A DNA stretch of 64,000 nt from an uncultured delta proteobacterium (GTDB lineage Bacteria; Desulfobacterota; Desulfovibrionia; Desulfovibrionales; Desulfovibrionaceae), in assembly GCA_903835685.1 (NCBI GenBank), contig CAILNX010000054.1, forward strand, positions 1 to 64,000, given 5' to 3'. The position numbers and the translations under genes are program-made. The notes beneath the pieces are model-generated. The model had not been told where the DNA came from, did no database searches, and was given only the letters and a program-made list of their open reading frames with translations. This document shows, piece after piece, positions 24,308 to 31,876 of this stretch; within the stretch, counting starts at the first letter, position 1, and each line of letters starts with the position of its first letter.

Positions 24308-24748
24308 CTATCCCTCGATCTCGATGCGCCGGGCGCAGAACTTCTGGTCCTTGGGGATGCGCACCGAGAGTACCCCGTTCTTGTATTCGGCCTGGACCTT
24401 GGTCTCCAGGCAGGTCGTGGGCAGGCGGATGGCCCGGGAAAAGGAGCCGTAGCTGCGTTCCACCCGGTGGAACCCCTCGCCCTTGTGCTCCTCCTCCCGC
24501 TTTTTTTCTCCCTTGATGACCAGCACGCCCTGATCCAGGGTCAACTGGATGTCGTTCACGTCCATGCCCGGGAGTTCGGCCGCCACCCGGACCTCGGTTT
24601 CGGTTTCGCTCACATCCACCACCGGGGCCACCCCCGAGGTATAGGGGGACATGGCGTTCTGCCAGAACTGGTCCATGCCCATCCATGGGTCCCTGCGCCC
24701 CTGGGCCTCGTCCTTGGGTTTTGAGGCCGGAAAGTGCTTCTTGAACAT
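24308..24748 (-). CDS. Hsp20 small heat-shock protein (third in operon)
   Basis: The 146-residue protein has an alpha-crystallin domain (about 42-140): VVDVSETETEVRVAAELPG, LVIKGEKKREEE, and the conserved YKNGVLSVRIPK. Such proteins form oligomers that hold unfolding proteins until ATP-dependent chaperones act. The start ATG at 24748 has GGGGGG before it. It is the last of three adjacent Hsp20 genes that share only moderate similarity, so they are old duplicates rather than recent copies. Confidence 0.95.
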   Translation of the reverse strand: MFKKHFPASKPKDEAQGRRDPWMGMDQFWQNAMSPYTSGVAPVVDVSETETEVRVAAELPGMDVNDIQLTLDQGVLVIKGEKKREEEHKGEGFHRVERSYGSFSRAIRLPTTCLETKVQAEYKNGVLSVRIPKDQKFCARRIEIEG

Positions 24749-24815
24749 GGTATCACCCCCCGACTGCGCAGAATGGCTGGGCATTCTGGCTGCGCAGGCC
24801 AGCTCTGCAGACCGG

Positions 24816-25184
24816 TCAACCGGCCTGGATTTCAATCCTCCGGGGCTTGGCCTCTTCGGCCTTGGGCAGGAACAGGTCCAAAACTCCGTTCTTGAGCACG
24901 GCCCGGATGCGGCCCCGGTCCACCACCGAGGAAAGGGTCAGGGTCCGGGCGTACTGGCAGGAGCAGAACTCGCTGTGGGTGAAGCGCACGTCCCCTCTGG
25001 GTTTTTGCGCGCTCGTGGCCCGGATGGAGATTTCCTCGTCGTTCAAATCAATGACCAGATCGTTCTTGTCCACCCCGGGCAGGTCCATGAAGATGTGGAA
25101 TCCGTCTTCCTTCTCCAGGATGTCCGTGGCCGGGATCACCTGCGGGAGCTGCCGCTCCTCGGTCTGGGTGCGTTCGTTGTCCAT
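24816..25184 (-). CDS. Hsp20 small heat-shock protein (second in operon)
   Basis: The 122-residue protein is an alpha-crystallin domain with short tails: PATDILEKEDGFHIFMDLPG, INLNDE-like strand, and LKNGVLDLFLPK. It has a CSCQ pair in the middle that the two neighbours lack, possibly redox-sensitive. The ATG at 25184 has GGGAGGA upstream. It lies 13 bp after the first Hsp20 gene and 67 bp before the third. Confidence 0.95.
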   Translation of the reverse strand: MDNERTQTEERQLPQVIPATDILEKEDGFHIFMDLPGVDKNDLVIDLNDEEISIRATSAQKPRGDVRFTHSEFCSCQYARTLTLSSVVDRGRIRAVLKNGVLDLFLPKAEEAKPRRIEIQAG

Positions 25185-25197
25185 GATGGGTCCTCCC

Positions 25198-25611
25198 TTA
25201 CGCGGATTCAATGCTGATGCTCTTGGGCGTGACGACCTCGGCCTTGGGCAGGGACACTTCCAGCACCCCGTGGACCAGGCGGGCCTTGACCCCTTCCCGG
25301 TCAATGGGCAGGTTCAGGTTGATGATGCGCTGGAAGAACCCGCCCGGGCGTTCCTGCCGGTAATAGCTCCCCTTTTCCATCTTGCGCTCGCCCTTTAAGG
25401 TCAGGGTCTTTTCCGTCAGGCTGAGCTCGATCTCGCTCATCTCCACGCCGGGAAGGCTCACGTCCACATAGATATGTCCCTCATCCTCACTGATATTCAG
25501 TGGAGGATAGGTGCCCCGTCTCTGGCTGATGGCCAGCGGTCTGGAAAACTCATCGAACAGACGCTGGAATCCGCCGGGCAAATCATAGAAGGTACTGAAA
25601 TCAATAACCAT
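25198..25611 (-). CDS. Hsp20 small heat-shock protein (first in operon)
   Basis: The 137-residue protein has the classic arrangement: N-terminal FSTFYDLPGGFQRLFDEFSR, an alpha-crystallin domain with PLNISEDEGHIYVDVSLPG, and LVHGVLEVSLPK, then a short C-terminal tail. The ATG at 25611 has GGAGGTGG upstream with eight-base spacing. A promoter with 17-bp spacing lies just before it, so this gene leads the three-gene Hsp20 operon. Confidence 0.96.
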   Translation of the reverse strand: MVIDFSTFYDLPGGFQRLFDEFSRPLAISQRRGTYPPLNISEDEGHIYVDVSLPGVEMSEIELSLTEKTLTLKGERKMEKGSYYRQERPGGFFQRIINLNLPIDREGVKARLVHGVLEVSLPKAEVVTPKSISIESA

Positions 25612-25647
25612 GGTTGGCCACCTCCGTTCAAATTTCACCTATCGGAA

Positions 25648-25676
25648 AATAATAACCCAGGACGGGCAGGAGTCAA
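25648..25676 (-). promoter_or_regulatory. promoter of the Hsp20 operon
   Basis: On the minus strand TTGACT (25671-25676) and ATTATT (25648-25653) are 17 bp apart, the usual sigma-70 spacing, 37 bp before the first Hsp20 start. I do not see a CIRCE element or a convincing sigma-32 -10 box. Confidence 0.65.
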
Positions 25677-25766
25677 GATTCGGGGGAAAAGCGGGGTTCT
25701 GATCTCGACAGGGGCGCGATCCGGGACGGTCCGGGCCTTGACGGCCAGATTGAGGGGCGCGTTCGA

Positions 25767-25795
25767 AGAATAAGAATAATTATTTCTTATTCTTG
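25767..25795. repeat. A+T-rich palindrome AAGAATAA..TTATTCTT
   Basis: AAGAATAAGAATAATT is followed by TATTTCTTATTCTT, a near-perfect palindrome of about 29 bp downstream of the DHHW gene. A closely related sequence occurs at 44547. It is not followed by a T tract, so it is not a standard terminator. Confidence 0.6.
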
Positions 25796-25830
25796 CATCT
25801 TGTGAAGGCCCAGGCTCATTCCTCTTCCCC

Positions 25831-27000
25831 TCATTCGGGCTTGGCCGTCCCCAGGGCCTCGGCCGCGCCCCGGGTCTCCGGGGCCTCCAGGGTCAGGGCC
25901 ATGATGTAGCGCTCCACGGCCTGGAGGATGACCACGTCGGGCTTTTCCTTTTCCACCAGGGCGGGCAGGAAGTCGAAGGTCCAGACATAGACCGAGCTCT
26001 GGAAGCTCTCGGCCAGGAAGGGGATGAGCTGCCAGCAGAAGGAGTCCCGGAAGACCAGGGCCTTGGGCAGGCTCACGTCCCCGGTCTCCTTGACCACCAT
26101 GGCCCGCCCGGCCTTGGCCACGGGGTCCGGGTAGTCCCGCCCGGCGTCCCTGGCCCGGGGGGTGAAGCGGGGGTTCATGAGGATGCGCTCCTCGGGCAGG
26201 TCGGCTTTCAGGGAGAGCTGGCCCGCCAGGTCGCCGCCCGGGCCGTTCTCGGCCGCCACCTCGTAGTCCGCATAGTCCAGGGGCCGCACGGCCGGGAAGT
26301 CCCGGGCCACCCGGGCCATGATCTCCCGGTAGCCCGCAAAGGCCCCGTAGGCGTTCCAGTGGGTGTCCGTGTAGTCATAGGTCCGGTGCTCGGCCTTGGC
26401 CCGGCGCAATGGCTCGCGCAGGTCCAGGAAGTCCAGTTTGGGGTTGGCGGCCAGGACCTCGGCCACCTGGTCCAGGCGGGAGCGCGGGCCGAGCTGGCGG
26501 ATGCTTTTGGGCAGAAATTCGCGGTAGGCGTCGCTCTTGTTCGGGGCGATGGCCACGTAGAAGCGGATGCCCCGGGCGGCCAGCCAGGCCCGCCGGTCCT
26601 CCATGTTCCGGGCCAGGGCGGCCAGGCCTTCGGGGGAAATGGGCATGACGTTCTCGTAGTCCTCCATCTCCCATTCGTCGGCGTAGAAGAGCCAGCGGCC
26701 CTGGCCCTTGCGCACGGACTTGGACGGGGACTCGTCGAACAGGGCCAGGCGGGCCAGGTTGTTGGCCCGGATCATCTCCGTGCGGGGCCGGAAGGACTCG
26801 TTCACCCAGGCCTCGAAGGCCGAGGTGAAGCCCGGGAAATCCTCCAGGAGCAGACGCGCGACCGGGGGAGCGGCCCCGGTCGTTGGAGCGCCGGGCTTGG
26901 GATCGCCGGAGGTCAGCGAGGCCACGGTCAGGATCAGGGGCAGGCCGATGCAGACCAGAAAGGCCAGGGTGGCGAGGAGGGCAGGGGTGCTGCGTTTCAT
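25831..27000 (-). CDS. DHHW/AlgJ-like protein, polysaccharide O-acetylation
   Basis: The 389-residue protein has an N-terminal signal anchor (residues 7-28) and an SGNH-like periplasmic domain: GRWLFYADEWEME, FYVAIAPNKSDAYREFLP, YDYTDTHWNAYGAFAGYREI (the Asp-Thr-His-Trp block of DHHW/AlgJ/AlgX proteins) and LVFRDSFCW with the serine. In alginate systems such proteins pass acetyl groups from AlgI to the polymer. The start is two bases from the stop of the MBOAT gene ahead of it, so the two are coupled and probably work together on an exopolysaccharide. Confidence 0.85.
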   Translation of the reverse strand: MKRSTPALLATLAFLVCIGLPLILTVASLTSGDPKPGAPTTGAAPPVARLLLEDFPGFTSAFEAWVNESFRPRTEMIRANNLARLALFDESPSKSVRKGQGRWLFYADEWEMEDYENVMPISPEGLAALARNMEDRRAWLAARGIRFYVAIAPNKSDAYREFLPKSIRQLGPRSRLDQVAEVLAANPKLDFLDLREPLRRAKAEHRTYDYTDTHWNAYGAFAGYREIMARVARDFPAVRPLDYADYEVAAENGPGGDLAGQLSLKADLPEERILMNPRFTPRARDAGRDYPDPVAKAGRAMVVKETGDVSLPKALVFRDSFCWQLIPFLAESFQSSVYVWTFDFLPALVEKEKPDVVILQAVERYIMALTLEAPETRGAAEALGTAKPE

Positions 27001-27002
27001 GG

Positions 27003-28415
27003 CTAGAACTTGGCGTAAATGAAGGGGGTGAAGGTGCTCACGGCCATCTGCATGGCTGCGGCCGCGAACAGCAGCGGCACGGCTGCGGCCCGGCCCCAGG
27101 CCAGAAGGCCCTGTTGGAACGGGGAGCCTGTCGAGAGCCTCTCGGACAGGGCCGGGGCCACGGGCAGGGCCAGGACCGCGCCCAGAATGAGGACCAGCAC
27201 GGCCTCGTGGGTCAGGAAATTCATGGAGAAATACTCGATGCCCCCGGCCCGGAAGGAGAACAGGGCCTGCATGTAGGCCCAGGCCTTGGGCAGGGACTCG
27301 GCCCGGAAAAAGACCCAGCCGAGCATGACCATCAGCAGGGCATAGACATGGCCCACGGGCCGGGCCGCCCGGCGCAAAACCTCGCCCAGGCCCAGGCGCT
27401 CCCCGGCCAGGAACAGGCCGTGCCACAGGCCCCAGACCAGAAAGGTCAGGCTGGCCCCGTGCCACAGCCCGCAGACCACGAACACGGTGATCAGGTTCAG
27501 GTACACCCGCCAGGGGGCCACCCGGCCGCCGCCCAGGGGGATGTACAGGTAGTCCCGGAACCAGGAGGACAGGGAGATGTGCCAGCGCCGCCAGAATTCC
27601 TGTACCGAGCGGGAGGCGTAGGGGTGGCTGAAGTTCTCCGGCAGATGAAAACCGAACATGCGCCCCAGGCCCAGGGCCATGTCCGTGTAGCCCGAGAAAT
27701 CGTAATAGATTTGCAGGGTGTAAGCCAGAAGCCCGATCCAGGCCGTGGGCATGTCCAGGCCCGAACGCTCAAAGGCCGCGTCGGCCACCCGGCCCACGCA
27801 GGCGGCCACCAGGACCTTCTTGGCCAGGCCCACGGCGAAACGGAAGGCCCCCTGGCTGAAGTCCTCCAGGGTCACGCTGCGGGTCTTTAAGGCCTCGGCC
27901 ACGTCCTGGAACCGGGCGATGGGTCCGGCCGTGATCTTGGGGAACAGGGTGATGAACAGGCCCAGGTCCAGGATGTTGCGCTCGGCCTTCAAGGTGCCCT
28001 TGGCCACGTCGGCCACATAGGCCACGCAGGAGAAGGTGAAGAAGGACACGCCCAGGGGCAGGTGCGCGGCGGCCAGGCCGGAGTCCTTGACCCAGGCCGA
28101 GTCCAGGCCGATCAGGTCCGTGAGCAGGAAGGCCAGGTACTTGGTCCAGAGCAGGGGGACCAGGTTGGCGATGATGGCCAGGGCGGCCAGGGGCTTGCGC
28201 GCTCCTTCCGAGGCCCGCTCCAGGATGAGCCCGGCCGCGTAGTTGAAGGCCACGGAGCCCAGGAGCAGGGGCAGGGCGGCCGCGTCCCCCCAGGCGTAGA
28301 AAATGAGCCCGGCCGCCAGGAGCAGGGGATTTTTCAGACCGCGCGGGCACAGGAAAGAGGCCAGCAGCAGGGGCGGCAGGAAGAAGAACAGGAACAGGGC
28401 GGAATTGAGGACCAT
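27003..28415 (-). CDS. MBOAT membrane O-acyltransferase, AlgI-like
   Basis: The 470-residue protein has about 10-12 hydrophobic segments and MBOAT marks: PLGVSFFTFSCVAYVADV, YYDFSGYTDMALGLGRMFG, FWRRWHISLSSWFRDYLYIP and CGLWHGASLTFLVWGLWHG, in which the histidine is catalytic. It takes acyl groups (usually acetyl) across the membrane to a periplasmic acceptor. The ATG at 28415 has GGGAG upstream. It is transcribed with the DHHW partner gene downstream and lies head-to-head with the radical SAM gene. No polymerase genes of a glycan cluster are adjacent. Confidence 0.93.
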   Translation of the reverse strand: MVLNSALFLFFFLPPLLLASFLCPRGLKNPLLLAAGLIFYAWGDAAALPLLLGSVAFNYAAGLILERASEGARKPLAALAIIANLVPLLWTKYLAFLLTDLIGLDSAWVKDSGLAAAHLPLGVSFFTFSCVAYVADVAKGTLKAERNILDLGLFITLFPKITAGPIARFQDVAEALKTRSVTLEDFSQGAFRFAVGLAKKVLVAACVGRVADAAFERSGLDMPTAWIGLLAYTLQIYYDFSGYTDMALGLGRMFGFHLPENFSHPYASRSVQEFWRRWHISLSSWFRDYLYIPLGGGRVAPWRVYLNLITVFVVCGLWHGASLTFLVWGLWHGLFLAGERLGLGEVLRRAARPVGHVYALLMVMLGWVFFRAESLPKAWAYMQALFSFRAGGIEYFSMNFLTHEAVLVLILGAVLALPVAPALSERLSTGSPFQQGLLAWGRAAAVPLLFAAAAMQMAVSTFTPFIYAKF

Positions 28416-28561
28416 GCCACTCCCGGACGATGGAGGTGAAAGCCGCGTTTTTCTTGAGGTATCCGAGGGCCAGGGGGAAGGCAAGGGCCTGGAACGGACA
28501 TTGCAAATATTATCAAGCCGGTCGGTATGGCTTTGGCCGGGCAACCTTTGCCGGAGCACCC

Positions 28562-29641
28562 ATGTCCCTCATCCCCCGCGCCAAGAGCGAGAACGCCGCG
28601 AAAGTCCTGGCCCAGGCCCTGGCCAACGAGGGCCAGGTGGACAGCGTGCCCCAGTCCCTGTCCCTGACCATCCTGGAGCGCTGCAACCTGGCCTGCCGCA
28701 TGTGCGACCAGGGCCACCACTCGGATCGGGAACTGAGCGCCGAGGCCCTGGCCCGGCTGAAGGACGCCCTGGCCGGGGTCCAGTCCGTGTGCCTCACGGG
28801 CGGCGAGCCCCTGCTGCATCCCGGACTCATGGATTTCCTGGACCTCTGCTTTCAGAACAACTGCCAGACCGTCATACAGACCAACGCCACCCTGCTCACC
28901 GAGAGCCGCGCCCGGCTGCTTATCGAGCGCGGGGTGTCCCGGCTAAAAATCAGCGTGGACGGGGCGCGCCCGGCCACCTACAACCGCATCCGGGTCCATG
29001 CGGACTTCACCCGGGTCATGGCCAACATCGCGGGCCTGAACCGCCTGAAAGTCTCCCTGGGCAGCCGCAAGCCCGAACTGGAGTTCAATTTCGTGGCCAT
29101 GCGGGAGAACATCGCCGAGCTGCCCCGGCTGGTGCGCCTGGCCGCCGGGCTGGGCGTGGTCCAGATCAACGTCTTCCCCCTGCTGGCCCACACCCGGGAG
29201 CTGTGCGGGCAGAGCCTCTATTTCGCGCCGGACTTAAGTGACGCCAGCACGGTGGCGGCCATGGAGGAGGCCCGGGCCCTGGGGGTCAAGCTGAACGCTC
29301 CCCCGCTGTTCGGAAGCCCCGAGGCCCCGGCCGAGACCCACGCGGCCCGGCGTTGCACCGCGCCCTGGGACGAGCTGACCGTGAACGTCACCGGGGACGC
29401 GGCCCTGTGCTGCGGGGGCGCGGGCCTGGCCGGGAACTTGAATGAGCAGTCCTTTGCCGAGGTCTGGAACCACCCGGCCCGGGTCTCCCTGCGCCGCCGG
29501 GTGAACACCCCGGCCGAACCGGCTTGCTGCCGGGATTGCCGCCTCATCCGCCAGGACCCCAAGCGCATCCATTCGCACATCCCGGACCCGGATTTGGCCC
29601 GCCAGGCCTTGGCCGAACACGGCCGTCAGGGCGCGGCATGA
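28562..29641 (+). CDS. radical SAM/SPASM protein
   Basis: The 359-residue protein has the [4Fe-4S] motif CNLACRMC (CX3CX2C) near residue 40, then a TIM-barrel SAM domain with LTGGEPLLHPGLMD and ISVDGARPATYNRIR. The C-terminal part has CTAPWDELTVNVTGDAALCC and later CCRDC, a SPASM-type region for extra clusters. Family members modify peptides or carry out anaerobic cofactor chemistry. No obvious precursor peptide is encoded next to it. The next gene encodes an 82-residue lipoprotein 336 bp downstream. GGAG lies five bases before the ATG at 28562. Confidence 0.88.
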   Translation: MSLIPRAKSENAAKVLAQALANEGQVDSVPQSLSLTILERCNLACRMCDQGHHSDRELSAEALARLKDALAGVQSVCLTGGEPLLHPGLMDFLDLCFQNNCQTVIQTNATLLTESRARLLIERGVSRLKISVDGARPATYNRIRVHADFTRVMANIAGLNRLKVSLGSRKPELEFNFVAMRENIAELPRLVRLAAGLGVVQINVFPLLAHTRELCGQSLYFAPDLSDASTVAAMEEARALGVKLNAPPLFGSPEAPAETHAARRCTAPWDELTVNVTGDAALCCGGAGLAGNLNEQSFAEVWNHPARVSLRRRVNTPAEPACCRDCRLIRQDPKRIHSHIPDPDLARQALAEHGRQGAA

Positions 29642-29977
29642 GCCTTGGACCGATCCTGACCCGGTCTTGGGCTGATGTTGGACTGGTCCTGAACCGGGCC
29701 TGAACCGGTGCGGAATCGGCGTTGCATGGGGAGCCGGACCTGGGCGGTCCCAGGCGTTCCGATCCCCAAAATGCCTGATCCGGGCCTCTGGCCCGAGGGC
29801 ACAGGGAGTGTTTATTTCCTCTTGTGGTTTATTTCCCCCGGGAGTACCTGATAACAACCTAAATTTTATTTCCATTGCGACCGAAGAATTGAGGGAGGCG
29901 CAAGACCACGGTTTCTCAGCGCAAAGGGCTGAAAGCCGGGTCGGCATCGCCGGAACACCTCAACCCGGGCGGTATCT
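29642..29977 (+). other. non-coding leader region with possible structured RNA
   Basis: No gene is visible. The first part repeats GGTCCTGA/GGGCCTGA-like words. Two TTTATTTCC words lie near 29820-29840. From 29897 to 29956 the sequence holds GCGCAAAGGGC and GCCGGGTCGGC, reminiscent of the 3' half of a c-di-GMP-I aptamer but without a full match. The assignment is weak. Confidence 0.3.
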
Positions 29978-30226
29978 ATGTCTCCCCGCAGGTTGCTTCT
30001 TCCTCTTCTGGGCCTCATTCTCCTGTGCCAGACCGGCTGCGGGGTCCTGGCCGCCGTGGGTGGCGCCACCTTTTGGCAGAGCCAGCTCATCGGCGCGCCG
30101 TCGAGCCTGTGTTCGGCGGTCAGCTACGTGACCCCGGATCGCAACGCCACGGACGAGGAAAAGGATCAGCTCCGGCTGGCCTGGAGCAAGCAGACCCCCT
30201 GCCCCTTCTGCTTCGGGTATCGCTGA
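29978..30226 (+). CDS. small lipoprotein, 82 aa
   Basis: The protein has a basic start (MSPRRLLLPLLGLILL), a hydrophobic stretch and a lipobox-like CQTGC at about residues 17-21. The mature part is about 60 residues, with SSLCSAVSYVTPDRN and a C-terminal CPFCFGYR. I do not recognise the family. The ribosome binding site is weak (GGGCGG). It stands between the radical SAM gene and the sigma-54 activator gene with gaps on both sides, and so is probably its own transcript. Confidence 0.6.
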   Translation: MSPRRLLLPLLGLILLCQTGCGVLAAVGGATFWQSQLIGAPSSLCSAVSYVTPDRNATDEEKDQLRLAWSKQTPCPFCFGYR

Positions 30227-30349
30227 TCCGCCCCGGCCCACTCACCCTGGGTGACCGGGCATGAGAAAGATTGCGCCGAGCCGTAAAAAGATCGGGCGGC
30301 GGATGTCGCGCGGTTGAAAGTCCGTGCGGTTCGGGGTAAGAGCCTTTGC

Positions 30350-31807
30350 ATGTCGGTAGGTACCCTCCTCTTCATCGCCGAGCCCCAGGCCATCACCGGC
30401 CTGTTCTCCAGGCTCAAGGAGTCCGGCTACGAGGCCGGGCTGGCCGACAATCTCACCGGGGCCATCAATTTCATCAAGAAGTCCAAGCCCTGCCTGGTGG
30501 TCACCCGGCCCAGGCTCCAGACCTACAAGGCCGAGGACCTTCTGGCCCAGAAGGACGGGGCCGTCGATTTTCCGCCGGTCATCGTGTTCGCCAAGTTCGG
30601 CTCGGCCGAGGACGCCCAGCGCTATCTTGAACTCGGAGCCAAGGACTACTGGCTGGACCCCCTGCAATGGGAGAAGATCAAGCTCCTGCTCCCGGCCCCG
30701 ACCCCGGAATCCGAGGAGGACGAGGAGGACACGCCCGAGCCCGCGCCCCGGGCCGCCCGGCCTGCGGCTCCGGCTCCCTTCGCCATCATCGGCGGGCACC
30801 CGGCGGTGAAGCGGGTCCTGTCCCTGGCCCGGCAGGTGGCCCGGTCCAAGGCCACGGTGCTCATCGCGGGCGAGTCCGGCACGGGCAAGGAGATGTTCGC
30901 CCGTTTCCTGCACTCCCACAGCGACCGGGCGGACAAGCCTTTCATCGCCATCAATTGCGCGGCCCTGCCCGAGCATCTGCTGGAGTCCGAGCTGTTCGGC
31001 CACGAAAAGGGCTCCTTCACCGGGGCCATTGCCCGCAAGATGGGCAAGTTCGAGCTGGCCAGCGGGGGCACCATCCTGCTGGATGAGATCACCGAAATGG
31101 ACATGGGCCTTCAGGCCAAGCTCTTGCGCGTGCTCCAGGAGGGCGAGATCGACCGGGTGGGCGGGGTGGAGACGGTGAAGGTGGACGTGCGGGTCCTGGC
31201 CACCACCAACCGGGACATCGAGGAGACGGTCAAGGACGGGAAATTCCGCCAGGACCTGTTCTACCGCTTGAACGTCATCCCGCTCAAACTGCCTGCCCTG
31301 CGCGACCGGGGCGAGGACTCCATGCTTCTGGCCAAGTATTTCGTGGAAAAATTCATCCGGACCTACGGCCTGCCATCCCTACGCTTTTCCGACGAGGCCC
31401 GGGAGTGGATCTTGTCCTATTCCTGGCCGGGGAATGTGCGCGAGCTGCAGAACCTCATGGAGCGGGCCGTGCTCCTGGCGGGCAAGGGGGTCATCGACCC
31501 GGCCCATTTCCTGCTCGACCCGGACTCCTGGCAGCCCGACGAGCCGGACCTCCTGTCCGATTCCCCGTCCCAGGACTGTTCCCAGCCACCGTCCGGAGCC
31601 CAGGTGGTCCAGTCCCCGGACGGCCCGGTGTACGAGGGCGCGCTGGCGGTCATGCCCTTGCACGAGATGGAGCGCCGCCTGATCATCAAGAGCCTGGACC
31701 AGACCAGCGGCAACCGCACCCAGGCCGCCGAACTCCTGGGCATCTCCGTGCGCACCCTGCGCAACAAGCTCAATGAATATCGCGGCCAGGGGCTGATCAT
31801 CCCATAA
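30350..31807 (+). CDS. sigma-54-dependent activator with degenerate receiver
   Basis: The 485-residue protein has an N-terminal receiver-like domain (1-115). In this domain the place of the phosphoacceptor Asp reads VVTRPRL, so it is probably not phosphorylated. A 25-residue acidic/Pro linker follows. The AAA+ domain (about 143-380) has Walker A GESGTGKE (174-181), GSFTGA (221-226, the sigma-54 contact loop with Ser in place of the first Ala), GGTILLDEI (Walker B) and the R-finger region. A Fis-type HTH (NRTQAAELLGISVRTLRNKL) ends the protein. It resembles FlrC/FleQ-type regulators. Its targets are not visible here. Confidence 0.92.
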   Translation: MSVGTLLFIAEPQAITGLFSRLKESGYEAGLADNLTGAINFIKKSKPCLVVTRPRLQTYKAEDLLAQKDGAVDFPPVIVFAKFGSAEDAQRYLELGAKDYWLDPLQWEKIKLLLPAPTPESEEDEEDTPEPAPRAARPAAPAPFAIIGGHPAVKRVLSLARQVARSKATVLIAGESGTGKEMFARFLHSHSDRADKPFIAINCAALPEHLLESELFGHEKGSFTGAIARKMGKFELASGGTILLDEITEMDMGLQAKLLRVLQEGEIDRVGGVETVKVDVRVLATTNRDIEETVKDGKFRQDLFYRLNVIPLKLPALRDRGEDSMLLAKYFVEKFIRTYGLPSLRFSDEAREWILSYSWPGNVRELQNLMERAVLLAGKGVIDPAHFLLDPDSWQPDEPDLLSDSPSQDCSQPPSGAQVVQSPDGPVYEGALAVMPLHEMERRLIIKSLDQTSGNRTQAAELLGISVRTLRNKLNEYRGQGLIIP

Positions 31808-31828
31808 CCAAAAGTCTTTGGAAGGGGG

Positions 31829-31866
31829 CCTGGGGGAGAACCTTTCTCCAGAAAGGTTTCCCCCAG
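31829..31866. repeat. GC hairpin between transcription units
   Basis: CTGGGGGAGAACCTTTCT pairs with AGAAAGGTTTCCCCCAG around a CC loop, a long near-perfect stem 10 bp before radA. It resembles dispersed hairpins of Desulfovibrio-type genomes and probably attenuates read-through. Confidence 0.6.
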
Positions 31867-31876
31867 TCTTCATCTT

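Noticed and set aside
25648-25676. CIRCE or sigma-32 control of the Hsp20 operon
   Set aside because: No TTAGCACTC-N9-GAGTGCTAA repeat is present, and the boxes fit sigma-70 better than sigma-32.
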